A model generated the notes under the pieces. The model saw only the letters and a program-made list of their open reading frames with translations, did no database searches and was not told where the DNA came from. DNA of 64,000 bases from DASVVT01 sp036386415 (lineage in GTDB: Bacteria; Acidobacteriota; Blastocatellia; Pyrinomonadales; Pyrinomonadaceae), in contig DASVVT010000035.1 of NCBI GenBank assembly GCA_036386415.1, forward strand, positions 44,991 to 108,990, given 5' to 3'. The first letter of the stretch is position 1. Every line of letters starts with the position of its first letter. A program made the position numbers and the translations under genes. This document shows positions 44,154 through 53,693 of this stretch, one piece after another.

Positions 44154-45628
44154 TTGTGGAAACTCTTGAAAGCTCCAAGATTGGGGAGGACCGTCCGCGC
44201 AGTAGCGAAAAGCAGCGCGTTGAGCAGCCAGAACTGTATCCCGTTCTGACCGGCAAACATGGCGCTGCCAAAAGTCGTGGCTATCGCCCCGACGCTATAC
44301 GCCAGCACAATAGCAGCCCAGATAGAGAGATCGCCGATCTTTCGATTGATAGAGACCGTCCACGCGATGCTACACGTTATCAAAAGGGCAATCGCGTATG
44401 CCAGAATTAAGGGTAATCCCCCATCCAAAAGCCAGCCCGTCCATTGAATTTCAACATAGATCGATCTGCGGTCGGGGGCTGAGTTATCGCCAAAGTATGT
44501 ATTCATCATCCCCCAGCGACCCAAACCCGCTCCTAATGGGTAAAGAGGGAGCAGCTCATTAATCGTGTTCTCTAAGAAGATTCCACGATTGCTGTAATAA
44601 ATAGCACCGGGGCGATCCTGAATAAGTGTCGCCATTCGTTTCGTCACGCCTACGCCGCCGATGGAGACGGCGAAAGTAAAACTTATAGCGATTGTGATCA
44701 GGAGCGATTTTCCCAGAGACATTAATCTGGCCGTCTGCCTTTGCCAGGCCAGCAAAGAACAGAAGGCCACCGCACATAAGATGCTAAGGATCAACAACGA
44801 ACGCACCTGTGATAAATAAAGGCAGGCCATCCCAAGCATCATCAGGCCGGCGCAGATCAAGCGCCTCTCTACTTTTCGGCTTGTGACATAGAACCCCATC
44901 CCCAACAGCACCGTGTAGAATCCCGCCGCCGATGCTCCACCCGGAACGTCAGTCAAGCCCATCGGACGAAAGATACGTTCACCATTAGCCAACTGAATCT
45001 TGAGCTCTTCCACATAGCCCTTATCTTTATCGGCAACCATCGACGACAGGCTCGGCTGGAAGCGTCCGGGAAAGCAGGCTTGCAGGACGCCCGTGCCTGC
45101 GCTGAGCGCATTGAGGATGAAGATGATGAGTAGAACTTTGCGTAACTCGGCAATTCCGAGGCTCATGTTCGACACCCAGAAGAGCGGGCCTAGAATCGCC
45201 AGATACAGCATGACCTGTGCGCTCCCGGCCAGCAGGCTGTTGGTCGTCGGATGAAGCAAAGAAAGTAAGAGAATAACCATAATCCAACCGGCCACATGGG
45301 CTGCCGGGTGAAGCCGACCACGTCCTCTCGGCATGAGAACCAATAAGAGCAGACTCGCTCCGAAAGAGGCTGCTCGCACGTACACGCGTGACGGATTGAA
45401 GTAATCAAAGAGGAGCGCAATCTGGCAGGCAAATTGAAAGATCACAAACGAGCGTATCCAAACACTGGCCTTCTTTTGAGCGAGACTCTCAAACTCGAAC
45501 TGCGTTCGGCCAGATCGACCTGCTGCTGATCTACCCGGTTCGATTAGAGGACTAGTTAAAGCCCTTTCGTAGCTGTTAGTGACTGAACGCATTATCTGTT
45601 CTCTAATAAGCCAACTGGCCCGCTTCAT
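44150..45628 (-). CDS. O-antigen polymerase/ligase family membrane protein (Wzy-like)
   Basis: A 492-residue polytopic inner-membrane protein with about 12 hydrophobic segments. A long polar N-terminus (about 1-50) precedes the first helix. The large periplasmic loop at about 335-400 has ATLIQDRPGAIYYSNRGIFLENTI, the P-L-G-A-G-LGRWG block and an IQWTGWLLDGGL segment, the pattern of the Wzy/WaaL superfamily. Position next to glycosyltransferases and a flippase favours repeat-unit polymerase. The start has AGGGA five bases upstream. It overlaps the preceding GT4 gene by four bases. Confidence 0.82.
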   Translation of the reverse strand: MKRASWLIREQIMRSVTNSYERALTSPLIEPGRSAAGRSGRTQFEFESLAQKKASVWIRSFVIFQFACQIALLFDYFNPSRVYVRAASFGASLLLLVLMPRGRGRLHPAAHVAGWIMVILLLSLLHPTTNSLLAGSAQVMLYLAILGPLFWVSNMSLGIAELRKVLLIIFILNALSAGTGVLQACFPGRFQPSLSSMVADKDKGYVEELKIQLANGERIFRPMGLTDVPGGASAAGFYTVLLGMGFYVTSRKVERRLICAGLMMLGMACLYLSQVRSLLILSILCAVAFCSLLAWQRQTARLMSLGKSLLITIAISFTFAVSIGGVGVTKRMATLIQDRPGAIYYSNRGIFLENTINELLPLYPLGAGLGRWGMMNTYFGDNSAPDRRSIYVEIQWTGWLLDGGLPLILAYAIALLITCSIAWTVSINRKIGDLSIWAAIVLAYSVGAIATTFGSAMFAGQNGIQFWLLNALLFATARTVLPNLGAFKSFHK

Positions 45629-45636
45629 CTTCTTCC

Positions 45637-46323
45637 CTAGTCATTCAATTTTCTTCCCATGAGAAGAATATTGTCGGAGAGCTCTCTCGGAAAGAGTCTG
45701 GATAAAAATTGAGGATAGTAGTAGGGGGTTAATATCAAACGCCCTCTCAAGCTGTATGCGAAACTAAGTTCAGTAAGACGGCATTCGGTTGCAATCCGTT
45801 GTAGATCAATTTCTAACAGGGCGGTTAAGTGCGCCGGATAATCCGCCTCCTGAAATGCCGTGAAGCGATGCTTCAAGAGCAGCGTTAAGAGACTCAAAAG
45901 ACTTAATTGATTGGGCGTGGTGATGATGACCCAGCCGTTCGGCTTTGCCAGACGGACTAGTTCGCGCATCAAAGCGCGCGGATTCTCTAAATGCTCGATT
46001 GTTTCTACTGCCACAACTGCATCGGCTATATTTTCCGGTAGAGGCGCTTTCCCCGTATCAAGATCGACCGAGTGAAACTCAACATCATCAGGCAGCTCTG
46101 TGTAGCGCACAGCATCAACGCCCACGTAGCGCGAGAACATATGGCTCACGAAAGGGAAAAGATTGCCCACGCCGCAACCTATATCAACAATCAGGTCGCC
46201 GCTGGCTTGTCGCTTTGCTAAGGCTCGAGCAACCATTTCGTAGATGGCTATATTGCTTGCCCCGAGACTCTGACGGACACGCGTTTGTAAGCTGAATTGA
46301 TCTAAGGAACTAGCAACGCTCAT
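45637..46323 (-). CDS. Class I SAM-dependent methyltransferase
   Basis: 228 residues from the ATG at 46323, which overlaps the upstream glycosyltransferase stop by four bases (ATGA); the longer reading adds residues out of the GT frame. Motif I is IVDIGCGVGNLFPFV, then VGVDAV, AVVAVETIEHLENPRALMRELV and GWVIITTPNQLSLLSLLTLLL. It is the sixth and last methyltransferase of the EPS operon. It probably adds a methyl group to a sugar hydroxyl. It ends eight bases before the polymerase-like gene. Confidence 0.85.
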   Translation of the reverse strand: MSVASSLDQFSLQTRVRQSLGASNIAIYEMVARALAKRQASGDLIVDIGCGVGNLFPFVSHMFSRYVGVDAVRYTELPDDVEFHSVDLDTGKAPLPENIADAVVAVETIEHLENPRALMRELVRLAKPNGWVIITTPNQLSLLSLLTLLLKHRFTAFQEADYPAHLTALLEIDLQRIATECRLTELSFAYSLRGRLILTPYYYPQFLSRLFPRELSDNILLMGRKLND

Positions 46324-47444
46324 CCAATTTTTCTCTTGATAAGAGAAGATAATTTCTCTTTCAGGTCTATAAGTTGGGTTTCCGGGTCGCAAAGTTTCCG
46401 GGCTCGGGCCGGGCCCGCTGCCCCTTTGCTTATGCGCAGCGCCGGTTTCTGTATGAGCTGCGCAAGTGATGTGGCGATAGCCTGAACGTTATCCGGCGGG
46501 ACAAGAAAGCCGCAGGTATCATCAACGATCTCTTTAGCCCCGCCCATGGCTGTAGTTACAACCGGAAGTTGTGAAAAGAGGGCTTCTACAAAAACGTTGC
46601 CGAACGGCTCGGGGCCCGAATTTGGCTGACAATGAATGTCGGCAGCAGCCATAATTTTGGGAATGTCCGACCTCTCACCTAGAAAATATATTCGCTCCGC
46701 GATTCCAAGCCTTAAGGCTGTCGCCTTCAATTTCTCTAAATATTTTCTCTCATGCGACCGTTGCGCTCCGCCCGCTTGCCAGCACACCCAATCAGGAATA
46801 TCTCTCAGTAGGCTGAGTGCCTTTAAATGTATCAGGTGGCCTTTCCATTCCTCCATTCGGCTGGCCTGTAAAATGACGGTCGCAGCCTCCGGGGTTTTCA
46901 ACTCTGAGCGTATTGCCACACGCTCAGAAAGAGAGAGGAGTTGTTTGATGGGAGGCACAGGGTTGTATAACCACTCCGTATCCAGAGCAGGATACATATT
47001 GTGAATAGAGCTTGCTGTGAACTTGCTATTGCATAATGCCAAATCCGGTCTGGTTAAGGTTGCCCAACGCTCCAGCCAGTGCTTGCCGCGCATCGGCTCA
47101 TGAAACCAGTAAGCCAGAAGTAGCCCTGCGGCCTTTACGACAGGCCCGAAGAGTGCTTGCCCCCAGGCTGAATGAGTGATCACCACGTCGAATCTCTCGC
47201 GTCGCAATAGCTCTCTCAAAGCGCGCCGCACGCGCCTTACCGTCCACGGATGCCTGATCCTGACATCTCCCAGAATTGTTGTGGACACCCCCGTCGCCGC
47301 CAATTCCCTGCTCAAACGCCCCTCAAAGCAGACGGCGAAGTGCGGTTCCATCTCCGGGCATAGATGGCGATAACGAGCTATTGTGACCGCCGTTGATTCA
47401 ACGCCGCCATACAAATTCCCAGCATGTAGATAGAGAACGCGCAT
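46320..47444 (-). CDS. Glycosyltransferase, GT4 family
   Basis: 374 residues from the ATG at 47444, which shares one base with the TGA of the preceding glycosyltransferase (TGATG). The start MRVLYLHAGNLYGGVESTAVTIARY is a typical GT4 acceptor domain, EAATVILQASRMEEWKGHLIHLKAL opens the donor side, and PEPFGNVFVEALFSQLPVVTT carries the EX7E motif. It probably adds one sugar of the repeat unit. It is coupled to both neighbours by overlapping codons. Confidence 0.88.
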   Translation of the reverse strand: MRVLYLHAGNLYGGVESTAVTIARYRHLCPEMEPHFAVCFEGRLSRELAATGVSTTILGDVRIRHPWTVRRVRRALRELLRRERFDVVITHSAWGQALFGPVVKAAGLLLAYWFHEPMRGKHWLERWATLTRPDLALCNSKFTASSIHNMYPALDTEWLYNPVPPIKQLLSLSERVAIRSELKTPEAATVILQASRMEEWKGHLIHLKALSLLRDIPDWVCWQAGGAQRSHERKYLEKLKATALRLGIAERIYFLGERSDIPKIMAAADIHCQPNSGPEPFGNVFVEALFSQLPVVTTAMGGAKEIVDDTCGFLVPPDNVQAIATSLAQLIQKPALRISKGAAGPARARKLCDPETQLIDLKEKLSSLIKRKIG

Positions 47445-48670
47445 CAGTTTGATGGTGAGGTTACCTGGCAATACAGTGGGATCAACTCTTTCGCCAATCT
47501 GGCGCGGTCAAAGCGCCGCTCGGCGGTCATTCTGCCTGCGGCTCCAAGCCGTCTGCGCAACTGCGCGTCCGTGACCAGTTCCACGATGCGGTGGGCCAGC
47601 GCCTGACTATCGCCAGGTTCGTGAGTGAGAGCGTTGACCTCTGCCTCGACCAACTCGGTCGCGCCCCCTGTATTACTCGCAATGACGGCCCTGCCGCAGG
47701 CCATCCCTTCCGCAATTACCAGACCAAACGGCTCCGGCTGCGTGCTGGCGTGAACGACAACGTCAAGAGCGCGCATGGCCGCCGCCGGTTGGCTGACGAA
47801 ATCCGTCAGGCCGATGCGGTGCGAGAGCCCTAAAGTTTCAATGAGGCGTTTGATCTCGGCCAGAGAATACTGGCTGCCGTCCGTTTGATAAAGAGCGCCC
47901 GTCGTCAGATAACCGCGCACGGGTAAGCTCGCCGGAACCAAAGCCATCGCGCGCAGGAAAGTTTCGTGCCCTTTCCAGCGCGCCAGCGTGGCTAACATGC
48001 CGACCCGCACAGTTCCGGGCAAACTCGGCGGCAAGCCTGCTAAAGTGTCCAGATCAAGCGCGGGGCCAGCAGGCATGAAACGTTCCAGATCAACGGCATT
48101 GTAGATGATCTGTACGTTCAGATTTTCATCGCATACCGCTTTCATGTCCTCCGCCACACTCCTGGAGTTGGCGATAGCCACGCTACAATGCCTGGCACAG
48201 CGGCGCAACAGGCGCGCCATGACGGGACGTGCACTCACATAATCGTGAATGTGCCAAAGGAGTGGAATCCGGCGGGGCGTCGCCCAGCTCCCAAGCACGT
48301 GCATCTTGAAACCGTTGGCGTGAACCACATCAGGTGATAGCTTGCGAACCATGCGCCGCAATCTATGAACATAGAAGATCACAGATGGGATAGCGAGGAT
48401 CAGTTTACATAAGAGCGCAAAGCGACCAAATTGATGACCGGCTGTCCGACCTGCGCCGGCATCTCCCAGGTGCGCCAATGCTGGCGGGAAAGCCAGCACG
48501 GTGGAGTCCACCCCAAGTTCCGCAGCCCTCGTCGCCAGCGGCCCGCTTTCAGAGAGGATCAGATAGAGCCTCCATTCCGGCTCGGCGGCTCTCAGGCTTG
48601 CCATCATGTTGAGCAGAAAGACCTCAGCACCGCCTAATTGACCGCATGGACTAAGGTAAACGATCTTCAT
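47444..48670 (-). CDS. Glycosyltransferase, GT4 family
   Basis: A 408-residue GT-B enzyme. The start KIVYLSPCGQLGGAEVFLLNMMASL is the acceptor-side signature; VRVGMLATLARWKGHETFLRAM begins the donor domain; and PEPFGLVIAEGMACGRAVIASN holds the catalytic EX7E. It is the first glycosyltransferase after the Wzc-type gene in transcription order, 32 bases after it. No donor can be assigned. Confidence 0.9.
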   Translation of the reverse strand: MKIVYLSPCGQLGGAEVFLLNMMASLRAAEPEWRLYLILSESGPLATRAAELGVDSTVLAFPPALAHLGDAGAGRTAGHQFGRFALLCKLILAIPSVIFYVHRLRRMVRKLSPDVVHANGFKMHVLGSWATPRRIPLLWHIHDYVSARPVMARLLRRCARHCSVAIANSRSVAEDMKAVCDENLNVQIIYNAVDLERFMPAGPALDLDTLAGLPPSLPGTVRVGMLATLARWKGHETFLRAMALVPASLPVRGYLTTGALYQTDGSQYSLAEIKRLIETLGLSHRIGLTDFVSQPAAAMRALDVVVHASTQPEPFGLVIAEGMACGRAVIASNTGGATELVEAEVNALTHEPGDSQALAHRIVELVTDAQLRRRLGAAGRMTAERRFDRARLAKELIPLYCQVTSPSN

Positions 48671-48702
48671 GACAAAGCGCGCCTCTTAATGGCAACCGCA
48701 AT

Positions 48703-51144
48703 TTAAGCAGGAGATACGTCGCTCACCTCGTAATCGTGATAAGAGTTCCGGTAATAGTATTTGTAATAGTCGTCCTGGTGCTGCAAATTGACGTTGTTCA
48801 GGACGACACCGAAAATCTTGGCACCGACTTCGAGCAGTATCTGGCGCGCACGCCGCGCGATTGCCCGCGAGGCCTCCCCTCCGTGCACAACCAAGAGGAC
48901 GCCATCGACCACGGACGACAACAAGACCCCGTCGGTAAAAGAGCCGATGGGTGGCGAGTCGAAGATGATGTAGGTGAAGTGCGGTTTGAGCGTAGCGAGC
49001 AGGCGATTCATCTGTGATGCCCCCAGCAGCTCCGCCGGGTTAGGTGGAATCGGCCCGGAGGTCAGGATGTGCAGGCCGTCTTCACCGTGTGGCTGGATGA
49101 GGGCGAGCATCTCATCTTCATTCATTTTGCTGGACAGGATCGTGCTCAAGCCCTGTTGATTCTTCTTCTCAAATATAGTGTGCAGTCGCGGTCGGCGTAG
49201 GTCAGCGTCGATAACCAGCACCTTGGCTTCGGTCTGCACCAGAATCTGCGCCATATTGATGCTGGTCGTGGTTTTACCTTCGCCGGGCTGGCTCGAAGTC
49301 ACAAGCAGCACTTGAGGCGCGCCGCCCGCCGACGACAAGAGCACGGAGGTTCGCAACTGCCGATAGGCTTCGGCGAGCGGCGAGCGCGCATCTTTTTCGA
49401 GGAGCAGTTCCGCGTTATGGCCGTTACCGTTGCGCTTTTGCAGGGCGGCGATATTGGGGAGGAAGCGGCGTCGCGTCAGGCTGCTCAGCGCCGGAATCAC
49501 GGCCAGCGTGGGCAGGCGCAACATCCGCTCCACATCCTCAGTTGAACGGACGCTGTCGTCGAGGTAATCAAGATAGCGCGCCAGCGCAACGCCAAAGATC
49601 AGGGAGAAGAGAAAGACTATCCCGACGCCCTGCATCCGACGTGGTCCGACCGGCCCTTTGGGCAGTGGCGCGTAATCCAGAAGATGAATATTGTTCGGAG
49701 TTCCGGCCATAATCACGTCGTTCTCTTTGGAACGCTGCAACAGGCCGTCCAACAGGCTCTTATTGGTTTCAACCTCCTGCTGAATGATCCTGTATTGCAC
49801 GGCGGCCTCGTTCTGCGTCACCGTCTCGCCGCGCTGCTGATCGAAGGCGGCGCGTAAGGACTGCTCGCGCGCCAGGGCCTGCTGGTATCGCGTCGCCAGG
49901 TTGGTGACGATCACTTCCTTGGCACTGCTGCGCGCTTCCTTCGACTGTTTCTCCAGCACTGCGATCTGCTGGTCGATCTCCTTCACCTCCGGGTATTTCA
50001 CGGTGTACTCGACCAGTAGCTGAGCGCGCTTCTGCCGTAAATCCGTAAGCTTCGCCTCGACGTCCGATGACGATTGAGATTTGCTCATATCCGCAGCCAG
50101 AGCTTCGGCGGCCCCCGGCGCGAGCGCAGTCCTATACGCGGCCTCCGCAGTCTTACGATCATTCTCTGCTTCCATAAGCTGCTTATTCAATCCGGCCAGC
50201 CGGTCTACGACCGTGTTCTGACTCGCATCGAGCGATAAGATCTGATGATTCTTGGCGTAATTAATTAACTGCTCTTCGCCTTGACGGATATTGGATTGCA
50301 ACTCGGCGATGCGCCTTTGCAGGAAGTCACCAGTGGTATTGTTGGTCTCAGTCTTCTGCTCTAGATTTGAGAGCGAGAATATTTCGCCCACCGCGTTGAC
50401 GATCTTGGCGCTTAGCTCCGGGTCTGTATGCTGAAAGCGGATGTCAATCAGACGCGTATCGTTGAGTTGCTTGACGGTTAATCCGGCCTGGAGCATCGCC
50501 ACGTAGGGATCGAGCCGATTAACTTCCGCCATACTATCCCCGACAGCATTTGTCACATCTTCGCGCTTTGCCTGGACGGCGGGCTGCACGACGCCAGTGG
50601 ACTGGACTTGCTTCTCTTCCCTGACCCCTTTGCCCAAACCGACCATTCGCTGAAGATTCTGCCAGGTCGAATGCTGCTGCACGGATTGGGGATGAAGAAA
50701 TACCTGATTGTGTTCTAAGTCCAGAGTCTTGACGACGCGCCTGAGCAACCCGGCGCTGGAGAGGATCTGGATTTGCGTGTTGAAATAGGTCGGGTCTTGC
50801 ATGCCCGTATTAAGCACGAGCGCATTGCTCTTGAGTGCGCCAAGCGCCGGATTGCTCGTTTCCAAATCCACTTGGACGCGCGCGTGGGCCTCAAAAATAT
50901 CGGGCTGGCGGGCCATGTAGATGGCTGCCATAGTGGTTAGCAAAGCCACGATACCCAAGGTCAGCCACAGGTGTTTGCGCAATGACTGCCAATACTCATG
51001 CAGGCGCGAATAGCCTCCGCCGTCTTCCCGCTCGCTATCCGTATCATAGTGATAACTCGGGCTGAAGGCCGCGCCGGGTTCCATTGTCCGCGCCAGGCTA
51101 GTCGTGTCTGTCGCATTGTTTGTTGGCTCTAAAGTTTCATTCAT
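48703..51144 (-). CDS. wzc: Wzc-type polysaccharide co-polymerase with BY-type tyrosine kinase
   Basis: 813 residues. A polar Tyr-containing N-terminus (1-55) is followed by a membrane helix (about 60-78), a Wzz-like periplasmic domain with long coiled-coil (about 270-480), a second membrane helix (about 530-550) and a cytoplasmic kinase. The kinase has Walker A SSQPGEGKTT (about 617-626), Walker A' VLVIDADLRRP (about 642-652) and Walker B YIIFDSPP (about 725-732). The last 30 residues hold a Tyr cluster (seven Tyr at about 793-805), the autophosphorylation tail. Cycling of phosphorylation controls chain length and export with the Wza partner encoded upstream. A cognate phosphatase is not in the window. 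It is followed 32 bases later by the first glycosyltransferase. Confidence 0.95.
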   Translation of the reverse strand: MNETLEPTNNATDTTSLARTMEPGAAFSPSYHYDTDSEREDGGGYSRLHEYWQSLRKHLWLTLGIVALLTTMAAIYMARQPDIFEAHARVQVDLETSNPALGALKSNALVLNTGMQDPTYFNTQIQILSSAGLLRRVVKTLDLEHNQVFLHPQSVQQHSTWQNLQRMVGLGKGVREEKQVQSTGVVQPAVQAKREDVTNAVGDSMAEVNRLDPYVAMLQAGLTVKQLNDTRLIDIRFQHTDPELSAKIVNAVGEIFSLSNLEQKTETNNTTGDFLQRRIAELQSNIRQGEEQLINYAKNHQILSLDASQNTVVDRLAGLNKQLMEAENDRKTAEAAYRTALAPGAAEALAADMSKSQSSSDVEAKLTDLRQKRAQLLVEYTVKYPEVKEIDQQIAVLEKQSKEARSSAKEVIVTNLATRYQQALAREQSLRAAFDQQRGETVTQNEAAVQYRIIQQEVETNKSLLDGLLQRSKENDVIMAGTPNNIHLLDYAPLPKGPVGPRRMQGVGIVFLFSLIFGVALARYLDYLDDSVRSTEDVERMLRLPTLAVIPALSSLTRRRFLPNIAALQKRNGNGHNAELLLEKDARSPLAEAYRQLRTSVLLSSAGGAPQVLLVTSSQPGEGKTTTSINMAQILVQTEAKVLVIDADLRRPRLHTIFEKKNQQGLSTILSSKMNEDEMLALIQPHGEDGLHILTSGPIPPNPAELLGASQMNRLLATLKPHFTYIIFDSPPIGSFTDGVLLSSVVDGVLLVVHGGEASRAIARRARQILLEVGAKIFGVVLNNVNLQHQDDYYKYYYRNSYHDYEVSDVSPA

Positions 51145-51229
51145 AGCATCACCTGTCGTGGCAAAAGATTTATGCCCCGTTGACGGGGGTCAGGCAAGGT
51201 AGATTTGTCGAGTGCAGTTCAAGAGCGAA

Positions 51230-52294
51230 TCAGGGAATAATGCGAATCGGAAGCTGTGACACTGAGGGCGCGATGCCGCCGAGGAGTGATTTCAAGAACC
51301 TCTTTCCGCCAGAGGTCGGAACATCGACAATGTCGTTAGCTTGCAGCGCAATATCTTCGGACTGGTGCTTATCTATTGCCTTTAGATTGACGAAAATCTC
51401 GGTCTTAACCGTGCTACCGGCTGCTTGCCGGATGATCCGCACCCGGTCGCTTTTGGTGTCAGGCATGGTGCCGCCCGCCATGGCGATGGCGCGCGAGATG
51501 GTGACCGGCTCCCGCAGGTAAATAGATAGCGGACGGAGCACATTGCCGACGACGAATACCTGTTCGGCTTCAGGAATACTGACGATATCGCCCGGTCGCA
51601 CGAATGGGTTCGCTTTATCATCCCCGCGCAATGTCTCTTCCAGCTTGAAATAATCGAGATCGCTGATCACCGTTTCGCCCTGCGCGCTCTGTAGGGTCTC
51701 CTCACAGATCGAGGCCGAGGATGCGTGCAATACCTGAATGCTGCGTCCGGCCTTCTCGCTCGTGCCGCCCACAAGCGACAAGAGGTCTAGTAAACGGATA
51801 CGCCTCTGGAGCTGAAAGCGGCTGGGTGTATGCACCGCGCCGAGCACTGCGACCTGCTGCGACTGGTACTCCTTGATAAACACATCAACCTGTGGGTGCA
51901 CTACATAATCCAGGTAACGTCTGGTGACCTCTTGCGCTAGCTCGCTCTCTGTGCGGCATGCTGCTTGGATGTTGCCTTCGATGATCGGCATGCGAATCAT
52001 ACCGGAGCTATCAACGCGCACCCCGTCTCTCGAGAGCTGAGGCTTATTAAAGACGCGAATATCCAAAACATCCCCAGGCCCGATGCGATACTGCCCTTCA
52101 ATTTCCTTTGGCAGTCCGGTCTCGGTTGTGTGCACGGGGGCGATGGAGGCAGGCGGCGAATCGCCCGAGATCGGTTGCTGCGCGAGCGCAATATGAGTGG
52201 CCTGCGCCAGGAGCACGACCAGAATGAAAAACCTGGCGATGCTCACAGCTCCAAGTGGGCAGCGATGGATTAACTCAATAGTTCGTTTTCTCAT
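51230..52294 (-). CDS. wza: Wza-type polysaccharide export protein
   Basis: 354 residues with a signal peptide (about 1-38, ending at QAQQP-like residues), then the polysaccharide export domain: YRIGPGDVLDIRVFNKPQLS (about 67-86), PQVDVFIKEYQSQQVAVLGAV, and SLBB-like beta-grasp repeats (ANPFVRPGDIVSIPEAEQVFVVGNVLRP; DIALQANDIVDVP). No lipobox Cys is evident, unlike classical Wza, so the mode of outer-membrane anchoring is unclear. It forms the periplasmic/outer-membrane channel paired with the Wzc-type protein encoded 85 bases downstream. A CCCCGTTGACGGGG hairpin near 51175-51188 sits between them and might modulate readthrough. Confidence 0.9.
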   Translation of the reverse strand: MRKRTIELIHRCPLGAVSIARFFILVVLLAQATHIALAQQPISGDSPPASIAPVHTTETGLPKEIEGQYRIGPGDVLDIRVFNKPQLSRDGVRVDSSGMIRMPIIEGNIQAACRTESELAQEVTRRYLDYVVHPQVDVFIKEYQSQQVAVLGAVHTPSRFQLQRRIRLLDLLSLVGGTSEKAGRSIQVLHASSASICEETLQSAQGETVISDLDYFKLEETLRGDDKANPFVRPGDIVSIPEAEQVFVVGNVLRPLSIYLREPVTISRAIAMAGGTMPDTKSDRVRIIRQAAGSTVKTEIFVNLKAIDKHQSEDIALQANDIVDVPTSGGKRFLKSLLGGIAPSVSQLPIRIIP

Positions 52295-52317
52295 GTCCTT
52301 TGCCTGTCAATTGTTGT

Positions 52318-52608
52318 CTAACCACGACCGGCTAGTGCCCTGTGGCGTGAAGCCAGAGCTTCGCTCATATGATTGGGGTGAGCGAGGTTCAGCACAGTAT
52401 TACTAAAAATAACCATTAACTCCTCATGCTCGCGGCAGAAGAGGCCCGTCAGCGGGCGATCTTGTGTCTTTACCACCACGCCCTCTCTGACCCATTGCCA
52501 GAACTGTTTCTGCGTCGTCCAGAAGCGCTCTCGGTCTCGGCTCACAACGAGCGCCGTTTTCCGCTTCTTTCTCTTCGCTTTGTTCTGGCTCACTGCTTCG
52601 TCCTTCAT
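52318..52608 (-). CDS. Small basic protein of unknown function at the head of the EPS operon
   Basis: A 96-residue hypothetical. The N-terminus is highly charged (KAKRKKRK at about 10-17), followed by a compact region with ERFWTTQKQFWQWVREGVVV and a HEELMVIFSNTVLNLAHPNH segment. There is no signal peptide or membrane helix. It ends 23 bases before the Wza-type gene and is probably co-transcribed. The Trp/Phe-rich middle and His/Cys residues could form a small binding fold. I see no known family; it may be a short regulator or a false ORF, but spacing and codon pattern favour reality. Confidence 0.5.
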   Translation of the reverse strand: MKDEAVSQNKAKRKKRKTALVVSRDRERFWTTQKQFWQWVREGVVVKTQDRPLTGLFCREHEELMVIFSNTVLNLAHPNHMSEALASRHRALAGRG

Positions 52609-52810
52609 TGTTTCCGGTTTGAGAGATACACTTCAGCGATTGCATGCTCTAGCCTCACGCCCGAACGCGTGAGGTATCACGCCTGACCCCGTAGGGAAAC
52701 CTCTCTTGCGAGGCAGCATTAAATTGTCTGATTACTCTGACGTTCGGTCTCGCGACCGGGCATTACCTGAGGCGTCAGATCAATGCTTCCCTGACAGTCT
52801 CCTCTCGCCG

Positions 52811-53404
52811 CTACGATTCGCCGCCACAGAGGAGACGCGAGACAAGTTCGGCGCGCCGCCTGACTCCAAATTTGATGAAGACATGACGCAAGTGGAATTT
52901 TACTGTCTGTTCCGTGATAGATAGTTTCACGCCGATCTCCGCGTTGGTCAGACCTTCGGCGCAACAAAGGGCGACCTGGGCTTCGCGGCGGCTGACATTA
53001 TGGTGATTGGCTACACGTTCGATGGCAGCAATGAAGCCACGCTGCTCTCCGTACCCGCGAAACTCCTGCGGATACGGTAACAGGCCAGCGGCGCGCCGCC
53101 GGGCGAAGACCTCTTCCGGGCTGAAGATCAGATAGACCGTGTCCAGGTGCGGGGAATCTTCAGCGCCCACCACTTTCTGGCAATCAATGCTTAACTTGCT
53201 CAGGAGACCGGCCCGTCCGCGCCGCACCGTGCTATAGCTGTTGAGACCCGTGAGTTCCATCAGCCGCCGAATGTTAAAGGCGCCGACGCGCGTTTGAGCC
53301 GCGACGGTTTGAGCGAACATCACCTCGTAGAGCCGATGCTCGATGGGCGTGTGGCTGAGAGCCAAAAGCGACATCGCCTCCGTTGTCTCTGTCCTGTTTT
53401 CCAT
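52811..53404 (-). CDS. LuxR-type transcriptional regulator with N-terminal winged-helix-like domain
   Basis: 197 residues with two apparent DNA-binding modules. The N-terminal half (about 20-95) has FNIRRLMELTGLNSYSTVRRGRAGLLSKLSI, which looks like a helix-turn-helix of the replication-initiator or winged type. The C-terminal half is a LuxR/GerE HTH: EAQVALCCAEGLTNAEIGVKLSITEQTVKFHLRHVFIKFGV (about 141-181). No receiver or autoinducer domain is present. It is encoded upstream of the EPS export genes on the same strand and is a candidate EPS regulator. The 529-base gap before it holds the shared module at 53768-53855 and an inverted repeat at 53694-53723. Confidence 0.82.
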   Translation of the reverse strand: MENRTETTEAMSLLALSHTPIEHRLYEVMFAQTVAAQTRVGAFNIRRLMELTGLNSYSTVRRGRAGLLSKLSIDCQKVVGAEDSPHLDTVYLIFSPEEVFARRRAAGLLPYPQEFRGYGEQRGFIAAIERVANHHNVSRREAQVALCCAEGLTNAEIGVKLSITEQTVKFHLRHVFIKFGVRRRAELVSRLLCGGES

Positions 53405-53693
53405 AGAGATTTTTCGGGGTGCGCTTTGATGGCTACCGCCGGTTCCCCTTCGCTAATCACTCTCGGATGCTCGGCACATATGCATCCCACTACCTGTTAG
53501 GGATATTCTGTATACTCACCTTTCAGTGAGAGACGTGGATCAACACCATCGAATTAAAGGGCGAATTGCGCCAACGCACACCGCCTGCCGGAGAAAAATA
53601 TTGAAGAAGTCAGGATCGAATATCGGCGGGGATCACAATGATGATGCTGATCTCACCAACGACAGCTAACCAAGCCCTGCTACCTGTCAAACC

